Assembly: GCA_958298945.1 (NCBI GenBank)
Contig: OY282609.1
Span: 38,041,212 to 38,105,211 of the forward strand
Length of the DNA stretch: 64,000 nt
Reading direction: 5' to 3'
Source of the DNA: Atherix ibis
Lineage: Eukaryota > Arthropoda > Insecta > Diptera > Athericidae
In this document: positions 35,876 to 47,700 of the stretch, piece by piece
Layout: each line of letters opens with the position of its first letter
Position numbering within the stretch: the first letter of the stretch is position 1
Translations under genes and position numbers: made by a program
The notes under the pieces: model-generated
The model's database searches: none
What the model saw: the letters and a program-made list of their open reading frames with translations, nothing else
Told to the model about the DNA's origin: nothing

Positions 35876-36864
35876 CGAGGTCTGTTCAAAAAGTATCGCG
35901 AATTTTGAATTTCCGCGGGTTACGTATATTCGATTTTCGTTTTTTGTGGTGTTATGTTGGTTGTCATGTCTCTCACTTATGCCAACAAGTTCGGCCATTT
36001 TGAATGTTCAGTTAATTTTTGACAGCTGCTTTGCTTGCACGTGTTTTGGCTCGTCTTCGATTTTTACCCATTCCAAAAAATGGATCATAGAATCTCTATC
36101 AAATTTTGTGTGAAAAACAAAATTAATTGCGCGGACACATTCCGAATGTTCACATATGGTGAAGCTTCCTTGAACCTAAGCAACGTTTATCGGTGGTACA
36201 AAATGTTCTCAGAGGGCCGAGAAGATGTGAACGACGAAAAGTGTGCCGGACGCCCAAGTTCGGTCGAATGTGAAGGTTTTGCTTAGAGTTTTCTTCGATT
36301 GCAGGGGCGTGGTTCTTGCCACAGGGTAGAACGGTCAATTTTTATTCGATTGCAGGGGCGTGGTTCATCATAAGTTCTTGCCACAGGGTAGAACGGTCAA
36401 TAAGGAATATTACCTTCAAGTTATGCGCAAGTTGCGCAAAGTAATGCGGCAGAAACGCCCGGATTTGTAGAAGAACAAAAATTGGCTTTTGCACCATGAT
36501 AACGCCCCTGCTCACGCATCGTTGCTTGTGCGCGAATTTTTGACCGAAAACAACACACTTATAATGCCGAAGCCACCGTATTCCCCAGATCTGGCCCCCT
36601 GTAACATTTTGTTGTTCCCGAAAGTGAAGAGCCCCATGAAAGGACGATGCTACGCTACGATTGAGGAGATAAAGACGGCATCGAAGGAGGAGCTGAACAA
36701 GATCAATAATTTTTTGAAGTGCCTTGAGGATTGGAAAAAACGTTGGCACAAGTGTATAATATCTGGTAGGGATTAGTTTTGACGGGGACAAAATACATAT
36801 TCATGACCAAATACATAATTTGTGAGAAAACACAAAATTCGCGAGACTTTTTGAACAGACCTCG
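35876..36864 (+). mobile_element. M1 mariner (copy 3), normal ends, internally rearranged
   Basis: Terminal inverted repeats CGAGGTCTGTTCAAAAAGTA and, on the right, GACTTTTTGAACAGACCTCG are intact. They are flanked by TA on both sides (35874-35875 and 36865-36866). Unlike the three other M1 copies it keeps the normal order: 5' leader, N-terminal coding region, then C-terminal coding region. A central segment of the gene is missing, and about 40 bp (GATTGCAGGGGCGTGG...ACGGTCAAT) are duplicated at 36299-36390. It serves as the reference for the rearranged copies. Confidence 0.92.
36079..36777 (+). pseudogene. M1 mariner transposase, deleted centre (copy 3)
   Basis: The start MDHRISIKFCVKNKINCADT leads into a helix-turn-helix region (SLNLSNVYRWYKMFSEGRED) ending AGRPSS. 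There the frame jumps to the CRG region, so the first catalytic Asp is lost. The second half reads WLLHHDNAPAHASLLVREFL (second Asp present), PYSPDLAPCN (third Asp changed to Asn), then MKGRCYATIEEIKTASKEEL and DWKKRWHKCIISGRD at the C-terminus. A stop (KRPDL*KNKN) and a frameshift add to the damage. A complete protein would be about 340 residues. Confidence 0.85.
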
Positions 36865-36866
36865 TA

Positions 36867-37090
36867 TGTATATATAAATACATATGACTATTTCACCATT
36901 GGACACACTAAACGTTTGTTAGATATAAACACCTACATATATTCTACTAAATAAACGAATTCGCATACTCCTCATAGTAATCCTTGTTATTCGAAATCAA
37001 TAATTCCCCGTATAACATACGCGATATCATTTTGTTATTGCCGCTCACAAACTGTTTGTTTTAGTAGATTATCTTTTAAATGTTAAGATA
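36867..37090. repeat. Unnamed dispersed repeat R (copy 1, right flank of M1 copy 3)
   Basis: Sequence from TATATAAATACATATGACTA through CATTGGACACACTA, TTGTTAGATATAAACACCTA and GCATACTCCTCA matches 53041-53290, the flank of M1 copy 4, with small indels. The same repeat continues on the left of both mariners as ATTTTGAAAATATA. No coding capacity is seen. It may be an old non-coding transposon or a duplicated host segment. Confidence 0.75.
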
Positions 37091-38540
37091 AAAAATAGCT
37101 TTTATATAAGAAACACATCTCATTTCAAATATAGGGAAAACTTATACTATAATAACATTATTATGATCCATTAATATAAATTACAATTCAAAGAATTTTA
37201 TTAGACTATTTATACATTTTTATTTTGTTTGAAAGTTTAAGTATAAAAGTAGTTTAATTATAAATAACTATTACAAATGATAAAGGTTCGGTTTACTGAT
37301 TTTAATCATTAGACACATTTCAATCATGATTGAAATTTATACAGAAAGCTACGCATATTGTTAAAGATCAATAGTGTCGTTTTTTGACAATTTACATTTA
37401 AAAAATTCTTTAGCACAATTGCGCAGATACTTTGAAATAAGCTCTTGAAATTTCTAAAACAAAATCTTTTGTAATACGATCGTACAAATTATTTGATTTT
37501 TACAAAAGATGATTCAATCTATTGAAAGCGTGCTAATAAGTTAAAGTTTTTCAGCTCTAAATTTTGCATAGAACACACGACATCAAAAAAAACATTACGC
37601 TCATTGAAAAGCGAAAACTTCGGAATATAGTAAATTTGTTTTTGAATCAGTAACTTTTGAAAATTTAGTTTCATTACTTGGGATTATGAAAAAAATATCT
37701 AAGACAATATAAAAAAATTGAATAGAATTTTATTTTGAATATGAGCTTATATTATCCAATAAGTTTTCATAGACTTAAATAATACAATAGAAAACGAAGT
37801 GACCAATCTATGATATTCTTGTATAAAATGAAACATCAAATATTTGAAAAGAAGATTTTTGAAAAAGTATTTTTACTTACAAAAACTATATTTCTTATTC
37901 TAAATACTCCTATATATATGTGTAAAACGAGGCAATGCAAAAAATAAACATAATTACTTGAAATTTTTTTCCAATAGACCTTTTTCAATCATATTTCTTT
38001 ATTTATTTTTTTAAGAAAATGCCATGTAATCTTATTAAAGAGAATATTATAAGATTACACAATAAATTTTACCTTACGAAATATTTGATTTCTATTATTT
38101 TATTTCTTTTATATTAAGAATAAAGAACTTTTTTTGAGATTGATTAGTATGTATATTTCGTTTCATATTTTGAAGATTTAAAGAATTGTTTACAAAAATT
38201 CTTTGGAATATTCTAGAACTAATATCTATTAGAAAGTCTTAGATTAAATTTGTTGCTGAGGTTAGTAAATTAAACTTTAACCTAATATTTTAATACTCGT
38301 TTTTTTTCTTAACACATTTGTTATAACATAATAGATGGTAATCTAATGAATTGAAAATTATAGAATATCTTCTGACGATTAAAAAGTCCGACCCTCAAAA
38401 TACCCTTAAAAAAATAATTGTTTGAAAATATCGCCTCAGTTCACATTATGGACACCTTGGCCAAACATTCAATTCATAGTTTTACAATTACCTTTTTAAA
38501 CACAGAAAAAGTAATTATAATTGATTATACCAAATAAAAA
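37091..38540. other. A+T-rich stretch, nothing recognised
   Basis: No open frame of note and no repeat ends on either strand. Confidence 0.6.
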
Positions 38541-38543
38541 TTA

Positions 38544-39392
38544 TTGGGTTGTTCGGAAAATACTTCCGTTTGCTGACGTTAATTGATGCAAACCGGCGAA
38601 TAACAACACGTGGATCGCTGAAGATTAAATTTATCGAATTCGACCTTTCATGATCATTTGAAACGGTTAGGTTTAATGTCAAAGTTCGACATATGGGTTT
38701 TTCATCTTCTTACAGAAAAATATGTGTGCCGTCGCATGACATTTGTGATTTGCTTCTCAAATGCCAAGAAAATTATCCATTTTTGAAGCGTATTATTACT
38801 GGGGACGAGAAATGGGTTGTCTACAACAATGTTAAGCGCAAAAGATCCTGGAGTAGAAAAGATGAACCAGCTCAAAGCACTTCGAAAGCCAATATTCATC
38901 ATAAAAAGGTCATGCTATCTGTTTAGTGGGATTTCAAAGGAATTGTTTATTTTGAGCTTTTACCGAGCAACACAACGATCAATTCTGAAGTGTACTGTCA
39001 TCAATTGGACGGCATTGGTCAATAGAAAAGGTATAGTGTTCGAACAGGATAATACGAAACTACATACAAGTTTGAACACCCGGCAAAAGCTTTTAGAGCT
39101 TAGATGGGATATACTGCCACACCATACTCTCTAGATTTAGCACCTCGCGATTATCATTTGTTCCGGTCTCTATAAATTATTTTAAACGGTAAAACGTTTA
39201 ATAAAAATGAGGAGGTGAAAAATCACTTGGATCAGTTTTTTGCCAGCAAAGGACAAAAAATTTATGAGCGTGAAATCATGCTACTGCCAGAAAGATGGCA
39301 AAGGGTATTGGATCAGACTGGACAATATTTAATTGAATAAACAATTAATTCAATATAAGAAAATCGTCTTTCATTTTTATAAGACAACCCAA
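38544..39392 (+). mobile_element. M2 mariner, 5'-deleted (copy C)
   Basis: The left end TTGGGTTGTTCGGAAAATAC follows TA (38542-38543). The right end finishes in ACAACCCAA followed by TA (39393-39394), with part of the right terminal repeat deleted. As in copies A and B the left repeat is joined to GTTTGCTGA and internal transposase sequence. Confidence 0.9.
38580..39340 (+). pseudogene. M2 mariner transposase remnant (copy C)
   Basis: Readable blocks are VCRR-like, KRIITGDEKWVVYNNVKRKR (first Asp), VFEQDNTKLHTSLNTRQKLL (second Asp), LAPRDYHLFRSL (third Asp kept) and LPERWQRVLDQTGQYLIE at the C-terminus. This copy keeps all three catalytic Asp codons but has stops and frameshifts (for example V*WDFKG near 38925). 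About 50 N-terminal codons are missing. Confidence 0.8.
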
Positions 39393-39619
39393 TATGATCC
39401 AAAAAAAAACTTATTTCAGTTAAAAAATAGATAGTAAAAGCTTAAAAAAAAATAATGTGAAAATTCTAGCCTTCCAAAATATGACAGTAATTTTTCTCAA
39501 TTGAGTATATTCTATACAAGAATATATGCTGATTAATCATACTACCATTTTTAATATCTAAAATATAATGTTGACTCTCCTGTGCATGACCCATATACTA
39601 GTTTGGGTAATAAAATAAA

Positions 39620-40625
39620 TCCATTATTTAAAGACTTTATCTAATATGGTTCAGATTATCCGATTCGGCTAAAATATGCACCATTTTGTTATATAATTTG
39701 TTAACATTTGAAAGATAACTTCATAATGACTCTATCATAGAAGCCCACGTCCCTATTGGCGAAAAACTTGACTAAGCGATTTTTACAATCTTCTCTTGAT
39801 GCCAATTTCTTATCACTAAGGAAGTTTTGCAATAATAAAAGAAGATGATTATCACTTCGTGCCAGGTCCGGACTAGAAGGTGGATGCATCAAAAATTTCC
39901 AACCAGGTCCTGATGAAACACATAACCTCTCTTGTTGGCCAATTTCGGTCGCTTCTGGTCCATCGCTTGCTTTAAAGGGTCCAATTGTTGACAGTAAAGG
40001 TCTGAATTTAGTGTTTGGCCATATACAAGCAGCTCATAGTAGACGATTCCTTTGCACTCCCACCAAATGCACAGCAAAACCTTTCTGGCCGTTAGTCCTG
40101 ATGTGGCCACCTTTTGAGCCGCTTTACCACGTCTCTAACCATTTTTGTTTTCGAACAATATTGTCGTATGTGACCCATTTCTCATTCCCAGTGACCATCT
40201 GCTTAAAAAACGGGTTACTTTCGTTCCGTTTGGTCAAGGCTTTGCAGATTGAAATTCGATTCATCATATTTTTTTTGCGTCAATTCGTGTGGCACCCAAA
40301 CATTGAGCTTCTTTTTGAATGCTGCTTTATGCAGATTGTTTAAAACTGTTTTGTGGTCGATCTTTAGGTCCTGGGCGATGCTACGACTGCCGGTCTACTT
40401 CGATTATTTGCATGATTTTATCTGCATTTTCGAGGGCGGGCCTATCTTTGCGAGATGTATCTTTAACATCGAAAATAGCGGAACAGAATCGACGAAACCA
40501 AAATTGCGTATATTTGGCTGTGACAGTATCGGAACCATTAACACCATTAACAATTTCAGCCGCCTGGCTTGCATTTTCGCCTTGAATTTGTTTGATCAAT
40601 ACTTTACGAGATATATATCACTACA
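39620..40625 (-). pseudogene. Mori-like mariner transposase remnant
   Basis: Three minus-strand frames align in order with a complete mariner protein. The N-terminal part reads GENASQAAEIVNGVNGSDTV, then TAKYTQFWFRRFCSAIFDVK. The middle has GLTARKVLLCIWWECKGIVY, YELLVYGQTLNSDLYCQQLD and ANKRGYVFHQD. The C-terminal part has MHPPSSPDLARSDNHLLLLL, then LSDKKLASREDCKNRLVKFF and a decayed QNGAYF. The second Asp (HQD) and third Asp (SD before N) are visible. The sequence of the first Asp block (TGNEKW-like, about 40185-40165) is readable between the frames. Terminal repeats were not identified. It differs clearly from M1 and M2 and resembles the mori group from memory. Confidence 0.75.
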
Positions 40626-40789
40626 GTCAGCTAGCGAAAAAATAATGGCTTTCAAATCTAAATTAGCAAATCTAATTGAAAGATATCATTTATTCTCTGA
40701 ACAACAAATTTATTTAAAATATTATGACTCTTATAATAATAACTTTTTTACTCCTCCCTTAAAACAAAATACTCGTATAGTAATATAAA

Positions 40790-43130
40790 CTCATAGATTT
40801 TTTTTATCTTTAAAAATTAATTTCATAAAACATTATATTGATGTGTATATCCAGTCATTACTTAGTAAAATATAATTATTTTTAACAAAATATTGTAGAT
40901 TATAATTTGGTAATTGTCAGAAACTACAATATTTGACTTGTTTAATGGCATTAAATTTTATATTTCATCGCATCAATATATGTGTAATATTGGAATTTAT
41001 TACAAAGCTTGAGTGCAAAGAAATCATTCAAAATATCATTTCTCATACATAACTATATATGTGAAATTGTACTGGAAGTTTGTATGTATATACTGAAAAT
41101 TAATTGGAATTTTAATTATAAGTTTGGGAAGTAAATTCAATCAAGTTAATATTATTATTGGAAATAAAAATTGTTTATCATGAATTATTTTTTAGACAAA
41201 ATTTAAAACATATATTTATATAAAATACTTTTCGAGTTTCTTTTCTATATTTTATCAAGAATGATACACCCTAAAACTTATTGGACTTTTTTTTCGAATA
41301 TCATTAACTACGAACAGGACCAAAGAGTCAATGGTTAATTATTTAGTTTTCACATTTTCGACAACGAAGTGTAACTATTAATGATTTAGGAAAACACTAA
41401 GCCCATGCAGGAAGGTGTTGTCGAAAGTTTTCTAAAAAGATTTGCCAGAAGGTGTTTTTTTGCGTCAGAGCAAATTTTTGCGATGATTATTGTAAAGGAT
41501 TTTGACCGCAATGAAGTGGTGACCTTCAACTTCATTTAATTTTGTTGTTCCCAATTTTTGGTTTCAACTTCTTAAGATAGTACGAATACATTGTGAAACC
41601 AAATAATATTTATGGTAATACTCAAAATGACAATGGAATAATTAAAATATTTTGCAAGAAATCTATGAAATTTGACTTATAAAAATGTAGGAAAACTGAA
41701 TATTTTATATAGAAAGGTTGTGTCTCTTAATCTTATATATAATCTAACAAAATTCTTTATTACTTCCTAATCATTGAGAAAAAATTAAAAAATTAAGATA
41801 TTGAGAAATTTTTTCTTACTTTTAAAATTTCCAAAATAAAATCGTATAACTAAACTTCTAGTATTTAAAAAAAAAAAACTCAAAATTGGTCTTAAATGCA
41901 AAATAATAAGGTAAATTTTTACAGATAAACAAATAACTAGAAATTTATATATTTTTTGGAAAATCAATGTATTCCTATAATATTATATATAGTTTCACAT
42001 TATAATCAAATAATACCAAATTTATAGAAATTATTACCAAAAGAACAATTTCCTTGATTGAAAAGAGCAGAATTCAAATTTTTTTTGAATAATATATATA
42101 CTCAGATATATATGCATTTCTAGGAATATTTGTCAATACAAGGATCCTCAAAAGAATATGAAAGAACAAAAATAACATTTACTGAAACAATTATTCTCAG
42201 AGACTACAAACAACGTGATTTAAATAAAAATTGAATATATTTGCAAATGGTTCCAATTGAAATGTTCTCGTTAAGTATAATTAGAATAGATTTTCGTTCT
42301 TCAAATTATGATCCTTCGTCCATCCATAAGGCAACAAATGTGCAACCAACATTTTGAAGATATTCGTTTGCTTTTTAATGAATATTAACCAAGAAAACAA
42401 ACCTTCTCTTTAAAGAATGTCTACTGTACGATCAGATTAAATTCACATAAATATATTATAATAAATCGTTGATCAATTCTATAAACAGTTTGATCTCATT
42501 TTTGTTTTTTCCATTTGTTTAGAATGTTATTTTTGAGACCTTAAAAATATTATAACTTTTTCGTATTCCTTCACGTAAAATACATATATTTGATAATTAT
42601 TTTGAACATATGTGTATGTAATAATTCTGAAACATTTCCTCTTTATTTTATTACTTTTATAAAAAAAGAAACATAAAGGATGTATATTTATTAAAATTTA
42701 TTTAATAATGCAATTTATAATTTTAAGAAAAATTAAATTAATCAATAACAATGAGAAAAAAAAAATTGTCTTCTGATTAAAAAAAAAACAAGGTGTGCTA
42801 CGACGATTATCTTTAATTCACTATACACTGTAATTACAGAACTTTACAATTTATTTCATTGTAATTAAAGTAAATCAATTCAAAGCAAAAATATCATATA
42901 ATATCACTTTAGGGAATATTACACTTTTCATTGATTAAAATTTTCAATTTATTACTATTTCTATATCAGTAAACAAAATAAATGAGAAACCAATTATTTT
43001 CATCATTGCATATTTCTTTAGTTTTAATATATTTTAAGTTTAAATGTTGATTGAGTTTTACATATTCACATTCAATTTAAAGAATATAAAATTATGAATT
43101 TAAATATATTTTTACGTGCGACGGTTTTTT
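40790..43130. other. A+T-rich stretch, nothing recognised
   Basis: Low-complexity A/T-rich DNA. The segment 41280-41560 is slightly more complex (ACTAAGCCCATGCAGGAAGG) but gives no readable domain. Confidence 0.55.
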
Positions 43131-43925
43131 TTAACAATAGTCCTAACGATACAAGAAACCGTGCGTAAACGCGGTAAATAACAACCAATTGACGCAACAA
43201 ACCGCGATTCACTAAATCTTTTCACAATGCGAACCTATACTATATACGAGCCGATTGAGCGTAGCCGCCAATGACACAACCAAATACCAACGAGCATACC
43301 ATGCTTTTCATAATTTAATATAAGATCACACTCTTCACACTAGAAGCAGCCCGATTTTACTTTTTATAAGAGTGCCTAATGTTAAGAGAAAGAAAATTCA
43401 AATCGAAGAGTTTCTCTTTTCAAAATTATATTCTCTGGACATATGTTTCGAATGGCGATATTAGAAATAATATATTGTACACACCTCTTCGGGCGCAAGC
43501 TTTATCAAAAGAAAATAACACGAAATGAATCCAATACCAACGTGATGTTCGTTTGTTTTAGGCCCTCTCATGTATCCATGGACATCACGTAGCAGAAATG
43601 TTGGAAAGGTTGTGCACGAGTATCACTATCTGAGTACGTTCTAGCACATTTATCAGATCAAAAGCGCCAGAGCCACTGATAACAGCAAGGATAGTGATTC
43701 TAATTGTTCAATAGGGAGCTCGACTGAGACTGAGGCACATACCCACGTTTCAAAATTGTTGCATTCAATGCTCTAGTCAAAGTAGGTGAATAAGTATTTA
43801 TTAGTGATTTACTCTCCCTCTCACAATATGCGCATGCTATATTCGCGCTTGTTCTCTGTATCTCTCCGACAATTTCTCTTTCTATTGCTACGGTCTCTTC
43901 ATTTAGACAGCTCCCCAAAAATTCT
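43131..43925. other. G+C-richer block of unknown nature
   Basis: This stretch stands out from its A+T-rich surroundings by composition, with motifs such as GTGCGTAAACGCGGTAAATA, GAGCGTAGCCGCCAATGACA and ACTCTCCCTCTCACAATATG. A minus-strand frame (43918-43700, 72 codons, MGSCLNEETVAIEREIVGEI) has balanced composition, but I recognise no family. It could be a decayed transposon terminal region or a regulatory region. Confidence 0.35.
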
Positions 43926-44080
43926 CAACCACAATAATTGTACTCTGTCATAAAAATTTAAACTACTTTTTAAATGATTGTTCTACTTATCAGCTTTAAA
44001 TGAATCTGAAAAGTCAGAACAAGTCCGTTAAGCTTAAATATATGAACCGTTTACGCAAAGAGTGAACTTTCTCTAAATAT

Positions 44081-44110
44081 TTTTTGTTTGTTTGTTTGTT
44101 TGTTTGTTTG
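44081..44110. repeat. Microsatellite (TTTG)7
   Basis: Seven tandem TTTG units preceded by TT, uninterrupted. Confidence 0.95.
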
Positions 44111-44726
44111 CAATGTCATAGCGCCACGACCGTGAGTCCAAAATATTTTTTATTACTTTATTTATTTTATCAAAAATACATACATGAGCACTTTAATTTT
44201 TTCCGTTTTGAATTCACTTTATTTATTTATAAAAAATATTAAAAACCTACAAGTATTATAAAATCTTTGCCGATATTTTAACAAACAACTCAATTTTTGG
44301 AATATTTGACGGCTATGGTGGAATCTATCCCACTCAACAGTTTATATTCAACCAATTATTTAACTCTTTGACTACCAATAAATGTATGTACAGACACAGG
44401 TATATTCATAAACAATAGTTGTGAATAGTTATTCCCCAAATACCATGCTTATGGAATAACATAGCAATTAACAAAATAAATATAATTATAAAAAATTAGC
44501 AAATAACAGAAAAAATTAAATTAATGCAAATTTTTCATGATAAGCAAAATCAAAGTTCTAAAAAGATTTCAAAGAGAATTATATTTAATAAATATTAATT
44601 AATTAAAATCACACCAAATTTAAATTTATTTTATAATCAAATCGTTATTTTCTGTCTGTATTTTTTTTGGAAGATATTCTGTAATATCTAGTCTATGCTG
44701 ACGAAAAAAATTCTTATGTAGAAATC

Positions 44727-44769
44727 ATTTTTTATAGTTATTTTACATAAAATAGCAACTATAAAAAAT
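44727..44769. repeat. Imperfect A/T-rich inverted repeat
   Basis: ATTTTTTATAGTTATTTTAC and the downstream TAAAATAGCAACTATAAAAA are reverse complements with a two-base bulge. It would form a small hairpin. Confidence 0.7.
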
Positions 44770-47700
44770 AATTACTACTGAAATTATGAATATGATTTTA
44801 GCCAGTGGAGGCATCTTCATTACTTCAGTAGCTGAATTTGAATTAGATTCTAATTCGAGCCCACTAAATAATGCTACTAGAAGTTATCATAGTTTTTCAA
44901 AAACAAATGTATTTTTGCTAACAAGGCATTCTCAACTTAAAAATTAAAATTATCTTAGTGAGCAATTACTAAGCCATCCAATTTTAAGTACTGTTTTTTT
45001 CTATGTAATTTACTCTCAATTATTTTTATGTACAAACAATTAACTCGATCAACTTAAATTGAAATAGGTTAGATCTCAATCAACTCGTTAAGATTTTAAT
45101 ATTAAAATACTTTTGAGAAAAAATGTAAATATCAGGTTGAGATAATTTTTTGATCCTAGGACATAATCTGAATATTAAGACACATGTTTGCTGTCGATAT
45201 ATTGCATACACAAAAAATCGTGTGCTCATATGTATAGACGAATACATTTCTATGCTAGAAATGGTTCCTAAAATATTTATATTGGAATTAGAAGAATTTA
45301 AGCTTACGTTCAATTCAATCTTACACTTTCTCATACTTACATGAACCTTTTATTGAACAGAATTAGGAAAATTGTAAGACGACCTCGAATGTTTTATTAT
45401 TGATAAAGTTTCCTACTTATAATGTCTTACAGGGGATGATCTACATACTCATACCGTGTGAAATTTTTTTCAAAACAATAAAATTATCTTTATAAATTTA
45501 TTAGACACACATTGTATATGACAAGCAGCAGCATAATTAAAAAAATCCACGACAAAGTTAATAAAAGTAATACCATATTTTAAAGACTGTTTATGACATC
45601 AGATTTTGTAACAGCGCATGCGACGCATTTTTCCAATCAAAACAAAAACTGAGTACAAGAAATCAAATTCGATTCTCATTATTTTTAGTTAAAAAATAAT
45701 ATTATTACTTAGTTTCTTATGTTTTGTTTCCCCTGATATAACCATACCTTCTTATATAGGAAAAATTCAATAGCTCTTAAATCCAATTCCTTCATTTACA
45801 GAGTCGTACTGAAATTCACCGCCATGTTCTCTTTATGCTTTGAGTGGTAAACTTTTGAATATGTATAAGCAAAGTTTGTATCAAGCAACATAAATAACAT
45901 AATGTATGGCGATAGAAATATACCATTCACATTCCAGCCTATTAATACAATACTTTTTAAAAAAATCCGCATTTATCTAATTTTTTAATTGTTACTGACT
46001 TTAAAGTTTTGATGTGTTTTATGTCTTTTAATTTAATTTAATTCATAGTTATTATTTATTTTTACATAAAATGTAAAGAATTAAATAAAATAATATAGGC
46101 ACAAAAAACACAAACAATTTTTTTGCAAAATTGCATGAAGATAAATCTAAAATACTAATCTGTAACTTTTGAAAAATAAATTAATTTCTCCTATTAACGA
46201 AATTAAATCCTATTAGAAAAGAAAAATAATAAAACTGGTCAAACGTCAATTGTAAAAAGCATATTGTTTGGTTTTAGAAAATTGTATAGACTATTTCGAA
46301 AAGAAGTTGTTTTAGAAAATGCTGCATTAAATGGCATTCGTTTTGGATATGAGAGATAGTGAGGCAGGAATGAATGAAGAACGCGATTGGAAGCCGAAAG
46401 GAGAATCGTGGATAAGTGCTTTTATTGTAAGCCCTCTCTATTTTTCCACGAACGGCCAAAGATGTTAAATGTCATTAAACTGAGCATAGGATGATATAGA
46501 GGAATTTTGGAAGCGTCCTGCGCAAGTTGATCAGACCATAACATGAAAATTCAACGCAACTCAACGTTTCGGTTATTCCGCATCCAATGTTTAATTTCAG
46601 TTGACTTCGAATTCCACTTAGGCATGGCCCTACGCTAATTCCTATGAAACAATATTCTATTTTAATTTCCTTATCCCGGAATCGATTCCGTAACATAAAA
46701 TGAGGAAAAACACCTGAAAAAGCTATCAATCAGCAAAAATAAAGAAATTTCAATACCAAATTTCGGAAGGAAAAACCAATCCTTTTGGTGGATAAACGCC
46801 TATATTGGTAAAAGACAACAACCCGTAATGGACACAATGGCCACCTCAAGCAGACTACTGGACGTAGCACGGCATTTGCACCAAAGACTGCAGAATCTGC
46901 TATGTGAAGACAAAAACCGATTTTGCTTGCGAAATACAAAAAGATTGTTAACATAGGAAATCTATTATTGCTGAAAATGATATGGTTGTATCAGTTTTTA
47001 TTAGTTACTTAGGATCACAGCAATGTTAAAATGTCTGGGTCGGAACCCCTTGCAGCTAATTGAAAGAGTACCCTGTGCGGGCAAATGCGAATATGTAGAT
47101 TTTATAAGTTAAATTATAGTAGCAATCCACAAAGTATACGTTGTAGCATTCGTGGATCGCGTACTGCAATTTCAGAAGCTTAGTAATAGTCCACCTATCC
47201 GATCATAGGTATGTTTATAGAAGTTAAGCTTATTGGTTCTATCTAAAAGCTAATTTTTTTCCAGAATTTTGAAAATAGAATGCAAAAGGTATATTAGCGT
47301 ATAAATACTAATCGAAGATCCAAAATATATTCTATAGGTGTAGGAACGGCAACAACAACTTTCCAATTATTATGCGATCTTGGCTTTCCCAGTATATGAT
47401 TAAAAACGGTGACTTTCACCTCGAAGGAACCTCTTAAATAATTTTTTTAGTTGCCTTGTCCGTAGCCCTGATGAAGAACCTTCAAAATAAATTGGAGCTC
47501 AAAATAAATTGGAATTCTTTTTACTGAATGTTATTGTCTGAAGATGCTCTTGAACCAACCAACCATTTGTTGACAATATGTCCGCGTCTTTGTCAACGCG
47601 CCACAAAACCATAAAACCGTTTAATAATAAAGGTTGAATCTGGGTTAGACGATATACCTTTGGTTGAAAAGAAGCTCGATGTATCATCATTAAGAATATA

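Noticed and set aside
40249..40788. 179-codon plus-strand frame as a gene
   Set aside because: It is antisense to the mori-like mariner transposase, whose minus-strand reading gives ordered transposase blocks.
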